DNA of 64,000 bases from Aplectana chamaeleonis (lineage: Eukaryota > Nematoda > Chromadorea > Rhabditida > Cosmocercidae). Below are positions 23,627 through 34,794 of the stretch, in pieces; positions within the stretch are counted from its first letter, which is position 1; every line of letters starts with the position of its first letter. Below the pieces are notes generated by a model that saw nothing but the letters and a program-made list of their open reading frames with translations, was not told where the DNA came from and searched no databases. The translations under genes were made by a program, and so were the position numbers. The stretch is from NCBI GenBank assembly GCA_029168955.1, contig JAPDOI010000372.1:62001-126000 (forward strand), written 5' to 3'.

Positions 23627-24548
23627 CACTTGGGAAGAGACTAATAATCCCCCAGCACACCCGCTTCGGTGGAGCGGGGTAATGCTGGCTCCAACTGTGC
23701 CATGCACGCGAACTCTAAATACGTGTTCGAATTCACTGCAACGCAGATGGTACAGAGAAAATGATAAGATTCTTCCACAAATTGATTGTGAGGCTATGAG
23801 GCAGATGATGATTCTGCCATAGAGGTACCAGAGGCTCTTAAACGGTGGAGCGAACGGCGAGTGTACGGGCGTTACTCTGAGGAGTAGTACAGTGTTCAAA
23901 CCTGCAGTTATCCCACAATCAGTGTCAAAATACGTAAACTAAGCAAGGGAAAGTTTGCTCCGACTGCATCTACGTACTCCTTGCACAGACATATCGAGTT
24001 TATAATAGAGCAATCGAGCTTTTATTGTCTGGGAAAAGGAAAGTTAGAGGACCATTTGTCATCTCATCGCACTCATAATCTGCATTTCTCGGGCGTCTAT
24101 AATTCTGCTCTGGTCAATTGCAAGGTTTTGAAAATTTAATGAAATAAGAGTATAAAACATATAAAAAGCCTAAAAACGTATAAAAGAAGTTCAACGTTCC
24201 GAAAAATTTCGTATGGTGCGCTGAACACCGTTTATTAATTTTATGAAATTTTCTGTTTCTGACCGTTTTTGGAGAATTTTTTCTGTTTTCTGTTTTCTGT
24301 CAAACTAGATTTTTTGTTTCCAGAAATATTTTTACCGCACAGCCCTAATGCACACGATCGAATGATCGATCATCGCTCAAGGCCAACCAAGCCTTCTGTC
24401 CCTCCGGTAAATTGGGAAGAACACTGACTTGAAGATCGGCTGGCCTTCGTAAGTCAGTCATTGTATAGGCCCAATCCGCATTCGATAGATTCTCCGATTA
24501 TATATGGAAGTCGAATGTGAAGTGTGGCACATCCCCAAAAGGATTAAT

Positions 24549-24736
24549 ATACTGTCGTTCTCACAGCCAAATTCCTATCCGCATTTGCGGAAAACGGCTG
24601 TTGCACCAAGAAACAGGATAATAATCGTACTGGAACCGCTTGGTCCCAGCACGATTCACCTTTCAGCATGATTACCTTCGCGTTGCGTCATGCAACAGCC
24701 GTAGTCGGCGGGATCCGGATCCGAGAACGACAGTAT
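24549..24736. mobile_element. 188-bp palindromic element
   Basis: ATACTGTCGTTCTC and CGGCTGTTGCA are mirrored by TGCAACAGCCG and GAGAACGACAGTAT. A TA-like flank suggests a Tc1/mariner MITE, but one flank reads TG, so the target duplication is unproven. Confidence 0.75.
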
Positions 24737-24779
24737 GTACGCTAAGAACTTTATCATTTCATCCTTCATGTAGATGTGC

Positions 24780-24985
24780 GCCTCAATGAACTTCGATGAG
24801 ACACAGGGTGAGATGCGAATTGTAAAGGCCGAGCTTGTGCAGTTGCCTGCTGATTAAAAACCTCAGAGTTCTAACAACTCTAATATTGAAAGTTTTTCGC
24901 GACAGAATCTCTTTCAAGTGTTTGCGAATCAGAGAAAGTTGCGGTGTTTTCTCTACAACTTTTTCTGTAGCGAACACTGCCTTTG
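24780..24985 (-). repeat. Diverged TTAA-family MITE end
   Basis: The complement begins AAAGGCAGTGTTCGCTACAG and continues with sequence weakly related to MITE C and D. The short minus-strand frames of the two share a VEKT..LSLIRKHLKE / FEKT..SSDQKQLKN pattern. The left end is not recognisable. Confidence 0.5.
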
Positions 24986-24989
24986 CTGA

Positions 24990-26005
24990 TACTTGAACTA
25001 GAAGGCGAGAGAGATTACGGCAGAGAATGCCACTATGCGACGCATCGTTTGTAACAGAACGATATATGTGGTTCCCACTCTGAAAAGGGGCAAAAGCGCC
25101 AAAATCTTCTGGTGGAGATCATTCAAAATTGTTTTGTGCAAACATTATCACATCTTCTTCACTCGCCGTTTGTTAAAAGCGCAAAAACACAATTTTCTAT
25201 TACGAAAAATAGAAATTTGATTTCGGTATCAGATTCTTTAAAAGGCACTTTTTTTGCATTTTCGTAGAAAAGAAACATCTGCTTAATCTGCGCTGGAACT
25301 ACGAATCCCAGAATACCCATTTGTGCAGATGTTTTGACGAGTTTCCTCATCGAAATCACCCTCTTCACAATGGACGATTCGCTGCGCACGGCTTTTGTCA
25401 TGCTAAATGAGCCAATTTACCGGGGTCCGGCTTTTCTTACCTTCGTTTTGCTCGCTGTTCACTTTTTTCGCCTCATTTTTTCTCTTCTGTCCAAGCTGCT
25501 GCCCTAGAATGGTTTGGTTTTCCTCAAAGTCCTGCATCTTCGTTTTTCCCGCAAAATTCGCATAAACATGCCGAGTTTTTGTAAAGCTGTATCTTATACT
25601 CAAAGATCATGGACTGCACACAAAGTTATTCACATAAGAGAATTTTCACTCTAAACTTGCTAGATTCGTTGTAAAACTCAAGCGTTTATCGGACACGTAG
25701 ATTATTCGTAGAGTAGTATTCACCGAGGAAGCCTGTAACACCGCACTGTTTCTAGGTCAGTGACGGAATAGTCCCTACCGCAGACCAGATAGCAACATTT
25801 CTTTTATAATATACACTCTTGACGCACACTTTTTATAAAATCAATTTTGCTTCGCAGTGGTGTCCACCTATGGTGGTAATTTAGTAGCGCGTGATAAAGA
25901 AGAGAATTCTGACGAGATTTGACGCTTGTACATAGTTGTTAGGTTGAATTAGGATTCCGCGCAGACAAGTCCGCACCATTTTGGTGCAGAGGGTTACAGG
26001 AAGAC
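24990..26005. other. No supported gene
   Basis: Two minus-strand frames (25159-25401 and 25403-25603) have no convincing motif. Otherwise AT-rich unique sequence. Confidence 0.35.
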
Positions 26006-26009
26006 TTGG

Positions 26010-26230
26010 GACTAAATCGAATAAATATTCGAATATTCGGAATAGTTGAGTGTTCAAATATTCGATTCATTCGGGAATTTGAATGAGTTTTTCGAATGTT
26101 TATCAAGTCGGGATTTCAAACTACCCTTTCTTTCGAATATTCAGTCCAATCGGAGAATCGTAATATTCGATTTTTTTAATACTCGACCAATTTTAAGTCA
26201 CGACATTCGAATATTCGGTCGCTGAAAGAA
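26010..26230. repeat. TTCGAATATTCG-rich repeat, copy 2, left part
   Basis: Repeated ATTCGAATATTCG-type words up to about 26220. The same style resumes at 26750, so the MITE between them probably inserted into one such tract. Confidence 0.75.
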
Positions 26231-26259
26231 TATAAAGCAAGATCTTGAACGACCAATGA

Positions 26260-26727
26260 GAAAAAATCGCGAGAAAAGGGTGTTCCGGGCCAAATTAGAA
26301 GCCTGAACTTTCTTGTGTTTTGATGGTGGACGAGCCCACTCCACATCAGCTGCATCGATGACCTCTTATATCAAGAACATCAGCTGGCTTGAAATTGAAT
26401 TTCAATCGATGAGCATTATCCTTCGGACTCGTCTAGTCAAAAACATTGACTGAAGTGCTTGTTTTCATTGCTCAACTGTTTTATTAGGTAAATTTGCATT
26501 TATTTCTCCCTCTGGATGTCGATGATTTTTGACTACTCGGCATGAGACTGCGATCTTTTTGGTCGGCGCTGTGCACGTGTGCACGAACTGGCATCTTTGA
26601 GCATTAGAAACTCCAATTCTAGCCCGTTTTTCACCGCGCTACCTTCATAGTTTTTGAGCTGTTTTTGATCTGAGCTGATTTTTGTAGTTTTTTCGAAAAC
26701 GTTTTTCATCGTGACCACTTCCTTTAC
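26260..26727 (-). mobile_element. TTAA-family MITE, subfamily 2, copy D
   Basis: The complement is collinear with 16827-17290 (MITE C), including GTGCACACGTGCAC, the ATTTGCATTTATTTC region and CATCAGCTGGCTTGAAATTG. The right end is decayed (AGGAAGTGGTCACGATG), and the left end is missing or unrecognisable. Confidence 0.85.
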
Positions 26728-26744
26728 CTCGAGATAGTTGGAAT

Positions 26745-26900
26745 GTCCTTATTTAAATCTATCCATTCATTCATTCGGGAATCTTGAAAAGGTGGTATTC
26801 GAAACAGTCGTTAATTCGAAAAGTTGTAAACGAGGTTATTCGAATCATTCATTCATTTAGGATGCTCCGAAAATGCGAATTGCGAATTATTCGTTCATTT
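26745..26900. repeat. TTCGAATATTCG-rich repeat, copy 2, right part
   Basis: Words such as TTATTCGAATCATTCATTC and GCGAATTATTCGTTC continue the tract interrupted by MITE D. Confidence 0.6.
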
Positions 26901-26904
26901 GAAA

Positions 26905-27220
26905 ACTAAGATCTTTTGCCCATATGTAATGACAAGTGATCTACAGCTCATTTGGTGCAATCAAAGTTGACGTTCAAGTTGTCTTCAACAGTTCCATCAG
27001 GATGATAGGCTAGATAAAAGGCACCAGAAAGTGTGCAGTCGTCTCCGAGCGGCATCGCCTACCTGCACAAGGTGCGAGCTCCGCATCGTCAATTTGTCAA
27101 GAAGAGGGGGCGAAACAAGTTGGCCTTTAGGCTGGGCGCTCGTCTAGCTATCTCTTACGGGAGCATTATGAACTCTGAAGAAGGCGAGAACGGAGGCTAG
27201 AAAGAGATACAATACCGCCG
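26905..27220. other. No recognisable feature
   Basis: Nothing supported. A few GC-richer phrases near 27040-27190 have no identity. Confidence 0.4.
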
Positions 27221-27224
27221 CTAT

Positions 27225-27375
27225 CCAAAAGAAAAAATTGGCAAAGTGGGCAACTAAAGCGTCTTTCGGTCACAACACGCCTCAAAGTGGTCAGTTTTCA
27301 ATTTCGAAAGAACCAGAATGTCCATCGTCCCACAATCTGTCTAACTATATGAGACAAAATTGGAATTCACTTAGT
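27225..27375 (+). repeat. AAAGCGTCTTTC dispersed repeat, copy 1
   Basis: AACTAAAGCGTCTTTCGGTCACAACACGCCTCAAA and the following text match 36950-37040, and in complement 31690-31745 and 37290-37345. This is a dispersed family whose full palindromic copy is at 36900-37355. Confidence 0.65.
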
Positions 27376-27404
27376 GAAAACGCTCTTTTTAAGATGAAGT
27401 TAGT

Positions 27405-28192
27405 TATGAATTTCTGAAAGTTGGGTCTGCAGAAAAGGTCAAGGATTTGGCATTGCTTTAAATGTCGTGAAATTGTTTTATTGGATTGGGTTTCGATTTT
27501 TCAAATGTAGTGAAATTGTTGAATTGATTTGGCTGTGATGATATATGCAGATAACATAATCATTAAATGTAAGTGAAATTGTTGCAAACGAATTTGGCAG
27601 GAGCTCTATGAATTATCACAGTCAAATCACGCGTCAGAAGGTCCTCTGGCGAGCAAATAAAGACAAAAAAGAAAACAGCCAACAATGAACGAAACCTGGC
27701 CTTATCGACTAGAAATAAGGTTTTCGAATGTTATTCTGCCTTTTCAGTGTAGCTCCTACTAAGGTACCAGACCTTCCTTCACCGATTAGATAAAGATCAT
27801 GAAAACGAAATCTAAACGCAATTTATTAGCTACTAATGCTATGTCTTCGTAAGGTCCTGAACGCTTTCACGGTTCACATTGTATGAGAAGGTTTTTCTGC
27901 TAGAGTTATTCTTGTTCTCATTTGATTCAATATGCGCTCCAAGAGAAACCCTTCTGACGCGTGATTTGACTGTGATAATTCATAGAAGCTCCTGCCAAAT
28001 CGTTTGCAACAATTTCACTACATTTAATGATTATGTTATCTGCATATAGTATCATCACAGCCAAATCAATTCAACAATTTCACTACATTTGAAAACTGGG
28101 TTGAGAGCCCAATCCAATAAAACAATTTCACGACATTTAAGAGCAATGCCAACTTTTGACTCTTTGCGGAGCCCAACTTTCAGAAATTTCAC
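27405..28192. mobile_element. Foldback element of about 790 bp
   Basis: The left arm 27405-27640 (CTGAAAGTTGGG, TTTGGCTGTGATGATA, TCACAGTCAAATCACGCGTC) is mirrored by 27951-28192. The 310-bp centre is unique. It has no coding capacity. Confidence 0.85.
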
Positions 28193-28194
28193 AA

Positions 28195-28733
28195 CTTTTT
28201 ACAAGGGTTTCTTCTACAATATCGTCAAGCTCTAAAAGGCAAGTTGTTTTTCCTTCGTTATAGTGGTAGAAATGAAGAAACAACCGCTCCGCTGCTAAGA
28301 CTTGCAAGATAATTGTTGCAACGCGGCTTCCACAAATAGATGCAAGGCATATACTTTTTGAATTTAAAAGTCGAAAAATGAAGAAATGAGTTTCAAAATG
28401 ACCCAATTGTACAGGTTCTAGGCACTCTTCTGGACGGGGGCGCGCACCATTCAAGACAGAAATGAAATGAACGGCCCATTGGTGAGGCTACCAGTCGAAG
28501 TATTTCAGAGCTCTAATAAACGATGATTGATAGCGCAGTATCAGGCCTCTTTTATCAGAGTTTTTCATCATTTCTATGAGTTTTTGCGTAGCTTGGCCCC
28601 TCTAGTGAAAGAAAATGTTGAAGGGGCCATGAAAAGCCTTCATTTGTAAAGAAAAGTCAATCGGAACACATTGAAACATTGAATTTGAATTTTGCGCCAA
28701 ATTCATTTGGAGTTTTTCTGCATGTTGAGTTCG
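28195..28733. other. No supported gene
   Basis: A minus-strand frame of 105 residues at 28137-28454 starts in the foldback arm and has no recognisable domain. Nothing else is seen. Confidence 0.4.
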
Positions 28734-28734
28734 G

Positions 28735-29214
28735 TGCCGTAACCATTTTTCCTGTTATCTTACTGTCGCACCAACATTCTAGGAAAAAGGGCTAGATGAC
28801 TGAGTGAGAATTGGTGGCGGATATTAACCTCATCGTCCAACGTTTTTGACGCGCCAAAGTTTACCAGTGTATCTACCGGCTCAATCATGAAATTGAGCCT
28901 GAAAAATGGAAATTGATTTCCAGCGCGAACGATAGTTAAGTGCGCCAGAAGAGGACTACCGTAATCTTGGGAATGATGTTTTTCGGCCTCGTAAACAAAT
29001 TTGATGATACCCAATTGATCAATGATAAAAGTATAAAAGAAGTGAAGAGCGGTGTGTCTTGATTCACACACCGTCCTTCTCTAGGGGTCAGCAGTTGAGG
29101 ATCTGCCTGGACTAAAAAGCAGGAAAACATCACCACCTGTAGGGAAGATGAAGCGAATTCGGAGGCAGAAGTTAGAAAATTTTAGAGCCAACTCGAGTGA
29201 GATTACGGTAGCCC
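28735..29214. mobile_element. Inverted-repeat unit with TATA box and stem-loop, copy 2
   Basis: It begins GTGCCGTAACCATTTTTCC and ends GATTACGGTAGCCC, mirroring copy 1 at 19.66-19.90 kb. It contains AAAGTATAAAAG at 29030, then AGCGGTGTGT ... ACACACCG, a conserved stem-loop. About 150 bp near 28785-28935 (GAGAATTGGTGGCGG, GACGCGCCAAAGTTTACC) are shared with 53380-53530, so another repeat is probably nested here. A 42-bp array follows, as in copy 1. Confidence 0.55.
29031..29038 (+). promoter_or_regulatory. TATA-box-like motif, second copy
   Basis: GTATAAAAG is followed by GAAGAGCGGTGTG and ATTCACACACCG. The same order and spacing occur at 19734-19780. Confidence 0.45.
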
Positions 29215-29279
29215 TGTTCAGGCGGACTTAACTATCGTTCTTGTAGATTCGGAGGCCTGGCTTGCATACGGTGTCCTGA

Positions 29280-30860
29280 ACATTGAACTGAGGTCCTGCA
29301 CACCCCTACTGAGATCCAGCACACATTCCATGAAGTCCTGCTCATCCTTACAGGGGTCTTGCACACGTTTCATGATGTCCTGCACACCCTACTGATGTCC
29401 TGCAAAACACATTCCACGAAGTTCTGATCATCCTTACAGGGTCTTGCACACGTTCCCTGATGTCCTGCACACTCCTACTAAGGTCCTGCACACATTCCAT
29501 GATGTCCTGCACACCCCTATTGGGGTCCTGCACACGCTTCATGATGTCCTGCACACATTCCACGAAGTTCTGATCATCCTTACAGGGGTCTTGCACACGT
29601 TTCATGATGTCCTGCACACTCCTACTAAGGTCCTGCACACATTCCATGATGTCCTGCACACCCCCTATTGGGGTCCTGCACACGTTCTATGATGTCCTGT
29701 GTAATTTCCACAAGGTCCTACACACATTCCATGACGTCCTGCTCATCCCTACTGGGGTCCTGCACACGCTTCCTTCATGATGTCCTGCACACTCCTACTG
29801 ATGTCCTGCACACATTCCATGAAGTCCTGCTCATCCTTACAGGGGTCTTGCACATGTTTCATGATGTCCTGCACACTCCTACTAAGGTCCTGCAAACATT
29901 CCATGATGTCCTGCACACTCCCTGGCTGGGGTCCTGCACACGTTCTATGATGTCCTGTGTACTGGTGGTACTCTATACATTCCATGACGTCCTGCTCATC
30001 CCCCTACTGGGGTCCTGCGCACGCTTCATGATGTCCTGCACACTCCTACTGGGATGTCCTGCACACATTCCATGAAGTCCTGCCTATCCCACAGGGGTCT
30101 TGCACAGCTGAGGATGTCCTGCACACCCCTGGATGACTGTGCACACATTCTACGACGTCCTGCACACCCCTACTGGGGTCCTGCACAGGTCCCATGATGT
30201 CCTGCACACTCCTACTGATGTTCTGCACACATTCTACGATGTCCTGCACACTCCTACTGGGGGTCCCCAGGTTCCATGATGTCCTGCACACTCCACTGGG
30301 GTCCTGCACAGGTCCCATGATGTCCTGCACACCCTACTAAGGTCCTGCACACCCTACCGAGGTCCTGCACACATTCTACGACGTCCTGCACACCTCACTG
30401 GGGTCCTGCACACGTACCATGATATCCTGCGCACTCCACTGAGGTCCTGTACAGGTCCCATAATGTCATGCACACTCCTACTGAGGTCCTGCACACCCCT
30501 ACTGGGGTCCTGCACAGGTCCCATGATGTCCTGCACACTCCTACTAAGGTCCTGCACACTCCCACTGGAGGTCCTGCACACATTCTGACGACGTCCTGCA
30601 CACTCTCTTACTGGGGTCCTGCACAGGTCCCAAAATGTCCTGCACACTCCTACTGAGGTCCTGCACACACCCCCTCATTGGGGGTCCTGCACAGGTCCCT
30701 TTGATGTCCTGCACACTCCTACTAAGGTCCCTGCACTCCCTACCGAGGTCCTGCACACATTCTACGATCGTCCTGCACACCTCAACACCGAGGGGTTGCT
30801 GTAGTTCCACGACGTCCCGTGCATACTCCTACTGCGGTCTCGCATAGTCAACCGACACTT
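29280..30860 (-). repeat. 42-bp minisatellite, array 3 (largest)
   Basis: About 1.6 kb of alternating half-units GTCCTGCACACATTCCATGA and GTCCTGCACACTCCTACTGA (plus strand), which is the complement of the arrays 1, 2 and 4 unit. The unit alternates two 21- to 22-bp halves. The many Cys/Arg/Thr-rich ORFs are repeat artefacts. Confidence 0.93.
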
Positions 30861-30864
30861 CAGC

Positions 30865-31215
30865 ACACCCTGCGACGACTTCTTATCTTTGGTGCGCATG
30901 GTACAAACACGCGCCACGCTCAAAACAACCCTTCCGCATAGCGTCCTGTTCCAAGCCGGACGTTTAGAGTACACCACCCCAGAGAGCAAAGGTATTTATA
31001 TGGAGTTCTCTAAGAAAACAATGACTGATAACGAAAACCCGTCTGCTTTATGAACTAATCTTGAGAGGCCGGTTTCCGAGTTTCAAACGCCCGTTAGGGG
31101 CCCAGAAGTCATTATGGTGAGTTCTGACAATTATTTTCGTCATTCCCGTAATGATTACCTCTAGTCACAAATTTTCGAGCGATTTGGTCCACGCCTTCCA
31201 AAAAATGGTTTTCGA
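30865..31215. other. No recognisable feature
   Basis: Unique-looking sequence between array 3 and the GGCGGA tract; nothing supported. Confidence 0.4.
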
Positions 31216-31219
31216 CGGA

Positions 31220-31296
31220 CGGAGGTGGAGGCGGAGGCGGTGGCGGAGGCGGAGGCGGAGGCGGAGGCGGAGGCGGAGGCGGAGGCGGTGGTGGAG
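31220..31296 (+). repeat. (GGCGGA)n tract
   Basis: About twelve GGAGGC units with two GGCGGT interruptions. The G-rich strand could form quadruplex DNA. The poly-Pro and Arg/Trp frames across it are artefacts. Confidence 0.95.
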
Positions 31297-31444
31297 AACG
31301 TTTTTGCGTACTTTGAGAGGTCATAACTTTAGAAAGCGGGGACCAGTTAGGATGAAAGGTTGCACAAATATGTAATTTCTTGCAGCGCGTCGAATAGTGT
31401 ACAGCTCATACCTCTGTTGACGGTATGAATAGGTGATCTCATTG

Positions 31445-31520
31445 TGGGGCATCCGCGCGGGAAGAGATCAAAGCCAAATCCTGGTGAGCGCTTCGCGCTC
31501 ACCACAATTTGGTATTGTTG
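31445..31520 (-). repeat. Hairpin repeat, inverted copy of 18.76 kb
   Basis: ATCAAAGCCAAATC, then CTGGTGAGCGC-TTC-GCGCTCACCA, then CAATTTGG mirrors 18756-18800. Confidence 0.7.
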
Positions 31521-31539
31521 TCATAACATAACGACCCCA

Positions 31540-31745
31540 TTCGGACAAAAACAACCGTACGCGATATCTAGCATGGTCATAATGCAAATGTTGTCCGCCT
31601 TAAAAAAAGATGTTGCTCTCGAATTTCGCAAAATATTTTTAAACGATCTACTAGATCACGACATGCTGTACGTTTTGGCGTTTTCGAAATTGAAAATGCA
31701 GCACATTGAGGCGGGTTGTGGTCCAAAGACACTTTAGTTGCCACT
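31540..31745 (-). repeat. AAAGCGTCTTTC dispersed repeat, copy 2 (partial)
   Basis: TCACGACATGCTGTACGTTTTGG and CTTTAGTTGCC align with 37195-37335. It is one arm of the family whose complete palindrome lies at 36900-37355. Confidence 0.65.
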
Positions 31746-31966
31746 CCAATGCCACTCCTTGCGGACACTCCAATGCGTGACGTGTAATTGCACTCAATGC
31801 CAAATACTGTGAGGCGCAACTTACTCTGAGCCATTGTTTCTGGGGAAAACTCTGAAACTCTTCCTTTTTCCCATGCACAGTCGCCACGGATCGCATTGAT
31901 ACAGTCCACGGCAACGGAGGAAATGAATTGTGCGATTGCGTATCCTTATACTTTCTAAAGCAGTTA

Positions 31967-32169
31967 TAGTGGAGTCCACCAAGAGTGTCTCATTTAATTA
32001 TCAATCAGAAGCGGTCGGCTGGGGATCAATGTGCATGAATACCATACTAACACGCTCGATACCGATCGAGCGAGAGTGGCTATTGCTGCAATGAGTTTCA
32101 TGTCCATTGATCTCCAATCGACCGCTTCTCATTGATAAGTAAATGAGACATTCTTTGTGGGCTCCACTA
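31967..32169. mobile_element. 203-bp TA-flanked palindromic MITE
   Basis: TAGTGGAGTCCACC and GTCTCATTTAATTATCAAT are mirrored by ATTGATAAGTAAATGAGAC and GTGGGCTCCACTA. TA lies on both sides (31965-31966, 32170-32171). The centre is near 32065. Confidence 0.88.
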
Positions 32170-32189
32170 TATGTCCTGATGTTTGTATG

Positions 32190-32365
<176 letters not shown>

Positions 32366-32629
32366 TGTGCAATCGTGTTCTTCCCGGTGATCTTCGGAAT
32401 GGTGATCAAAACAGGGATGAAATGGTACTAACATTTGCGTGGTGGGACATTTCCATCGATTACCAAAAAATCAGCCTGAGTCTCCTCTTGCGCGTCTTGG
32501 GCCATCCTGAGTTTCTCCTCCGTGGGGCGCACTTTTAGCCGTGGGTCATGAAAAACCTCTATGAGTCATGTACAGCGGTAGAAGGGCTACGCTTTCAATC
32601 ACGGCGACAGGTCTTCGGTAATATTTTAC

Positions 32630-33510
32630 GGGACGCCGTACAGAATCCTCGGGGTTTGATGAGTCCGCAGGACAGCAGTGGTAGTGTGCAGGACGTCATA
32701 AAAAGTGTGCAGGTCCCCAGTAAGAGTGTGCAGGACGTCATGGAATGGGAAGTAGTACCCCCTAGAGGGTGTGTGGGTGCACGTCGTGCGATGTGTTCAG
32801 GACCCAGGTGGGAATGTGCTGGCTGTCATGGTGGTGTGCAGGACCCTAGTGGGAGGTGTGCAGAACGTCATAGAAGTGTGTAAAGACCTCAGTGGGAGTG
32901 TCAGAACGTCGGAGGAAGTGTGCAGGGCCCCAGTGGGGAGTGTGCAGGACCCAAATGGTAGTGTGCAGGACGTCATACGAAGTGTGCAGAATCCCAGTGG
33001 GAGGTGCATAACCTGAATGGAAGTGTGCAGGACATCATAGGATGTGTGCCAGGTCCCTAGTAAGAATGTGCAGGACGTCATGCAATGGGCGCAAAGTACC
33101 CCAGTAGGTGTGTGCGGGACGTCGTGCAATGTGTTCAGGACCCAGGTGGGAATGTGCAGGCCGTCGCATGGTAAGTGTGCAGGAATCACAGTAGTGGGAG
33201 TGTGCAGTACGTCATATAAAGTGTGCAGGACCCTGTGGGAGTGATAGGAACGTCGGAGGAAGTGTGCAGGGCCCCAGTGGGAGGATGTGCAGGAACCCAA
33301 ATGGTAGTGTGCAGGACGCCATACGAAGTGTGCAGAATCCCAGTGAGTGTGCATAACCCGAAATATTGAAGTGTGCAGGACATCATAGGAAGTGTGCAGG
33401 TCCCTCAGTAAGAATGTGCAGTCGCGGAATGGGCGCAGTACCCTGCAGTAGGGTGTGTGCAGGACTTGTGAAATGTGTTCAGACCCAGGTGGGAATGCAG
33501 ATGCCGTCAT
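32630..33510 (+). repeat. 42-bp minisatellite, array 4
   Basis: Units such as GTGTGCAGGACGTCATACGA and GTGTGCAGGACCCCAGTGGG repeat for about 880 bp. Orientation is opposite to array 3, so arrays 3 and 4 face each other across 1.8 kb. The 237-residue minus-strand ORF over it is a repeat artefact. Confidence 0.92.
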
Positions 33511-33514
33511 GAAG

Positions 33515-34298
33515 AAAGTAGAATTGAAACAGCGTTATTTTTTCAATTTTTCCATTCTGAAATCTTAGCCTTTCTGTAAAGCGAAGAAAACAGATAGGAA
33601 ATCAAGAATTTTGAGAAGCGTGTATCGCGTTTTGAGGAGCACGCGAAACCCTGGAGACACTTCCTTGTCAGTCTGATGAAACCCAGCTGCAGCTCCACTT
33701 CCGCATACTTCCTGTTCGTCACTCATTACAACCGCCCAGTAATTTTAATTCACTAACTTCCATAAACTAGTTTTATATATGCTGAAAGTCTGAGCTTATC
33801 AAAATCTGCTTCACAAAAACATAAACATCCACGGACATATTTCATTTATTGAGAACAAAGGCGTGGTGTTGGTCAACAAGGGAAACCAACATCTAGATTT
33901 GCGAGTGCTTTCCTCAACATATGACAGTGATGGTATAGCGAGAATAATAGCTTGGGTACATTACAGACTGGAAGGGGTCGTAAATAAGATGCCGGGAGCC
34001 ACCGACGATTTACCGCTGGCTTCTATGTTTCGCTTTTTAATCCACATTTTCATACCCGACGCCCTGCTGTAAATGTGCGTCAGCCTGCTCTGCTCAGGAG
34101 AGTCCATACGGACAGCAATTTTCGGATAGACGGAGGCAGTCAACACAGTTTTGCCATCAGATTAATCTTGCGGCTTCAGGAAGCTAGCGCACCTGAAAGT
34201 TTCTTGAGCGAAAACTTCGCCAGGGTCTCGCTAGTTCCCACTAAGCATACTAGTGATCGCGTGATAGTCAACTGCAAAGTTGTATTTTTCTTCTGAAT
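33515..34298. other. No supported gene
   Basis: A 69-residue plus-strand frame (33863-34072) is the best open frame but shows no motif or splice context. Confidence 0.35.
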
Positions 34299-34304
34299 AC
34301 TTAA

Positions 34305-34789
34305 CGGCACTGTTCGCGATAAACTTCATCCTCGAATTTTTCATGACAAACGCTTCTCGTGGCTCTCAGAAGCAGAACAGCGTAGAAAAACGGGACGAAA
34401 AGCTCCAGGAGCTGCAAAACGGGGTTAGAAAAGTGGGCAAACCCTGCCATTGTGGGCAAGTTCCCGCCTCTTCCTGCCCCCTGACCTGAACAAAGAAACC
34501 GTGAGTTTAGCGATGGTTTCCCATCAAGAGCTTATTCTTCCCTTTATTCCTCAGCTTCTCCCTTTGCCCAGGCTTTCAGCTCGCATACATTGGCTTGCAA
34601 AAGACAGAGAAAGCAGCAAGCCTCGGACAACTCATGTCCACCATTTTCCCTACCTCAATTTTTGATAACCATAACTCCATTCTCAGAAGGTCTTGTACGA
34701 TTCTGCAGGAAGCATCATTGGAATCAGAATGGGACGTTTCCAACAGGGCAAAAAGCAGAAAAGCGATTCTCTCATCGCGAACAGTGCCT
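34305..34789. mobile_element. TTAA-flanked MITE, subfamily 1, copy E
   Basis: TTAA at 34301-34304 and 34790-34793. The ends are CGGCACTGTTCGCGAT and the mirror of AGGCACTGTTCGCGATG. The interior matches copy A (GCGATGGTTTCC, CAGCTCGCATACATTGG, CCATAACTCCATTCTC). Confidence 0.88.
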
Positions 34790-34794
34790 TTAAG

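Larger units (their letters stand above)
22060..24347. mobile_element. hAT-like non-autonomous element of 2.3 kb
   Basis: The left end CAGAGATGTGCGG is mirrored by the right end, whose complement reads TAGGGCTGTGCGG. Flanking octamers ATGTGCAC (22052-22059) and ATGCACAC (24348-24355) agree at six of eight positions, fitting an old 8-bp duplication. Subterminal TTTTCTGTTTTCTGTC runs occur at both ends. The interior holds a minisatellite, a SINE-like segment and a nested 154-bp MITE; no transposase is seen. Confidence 0.7.

Noticed and set aside
25159..25401. Minus-strand ORF with VKRVISMRKLV and GILGFVVPAQIKQ, faintly like a BEL/Pao polymerase segment
   Set aside because: The key FDPLG-type motif is absent and the match is short, so a retroelement call is not supported.
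29280..30860. CRISPR-like array of spaced repeats
   Set aside because: There are no unique spacers: both half-units repeat, and the genome is eukaryotic. It is a minisatellite.
31112..31375. Poly-proline and Arg/Trp-rich ORFs
   Set aside because: Artefacts of the GGCGGA tract on opposite strands.
32797..33510. 237-residue minus-strand ORF
   Set aside because: Produced by the 42-bp minisatellite, whose unit length is a multiple of three; the peptide is periodic and changes with array drift.
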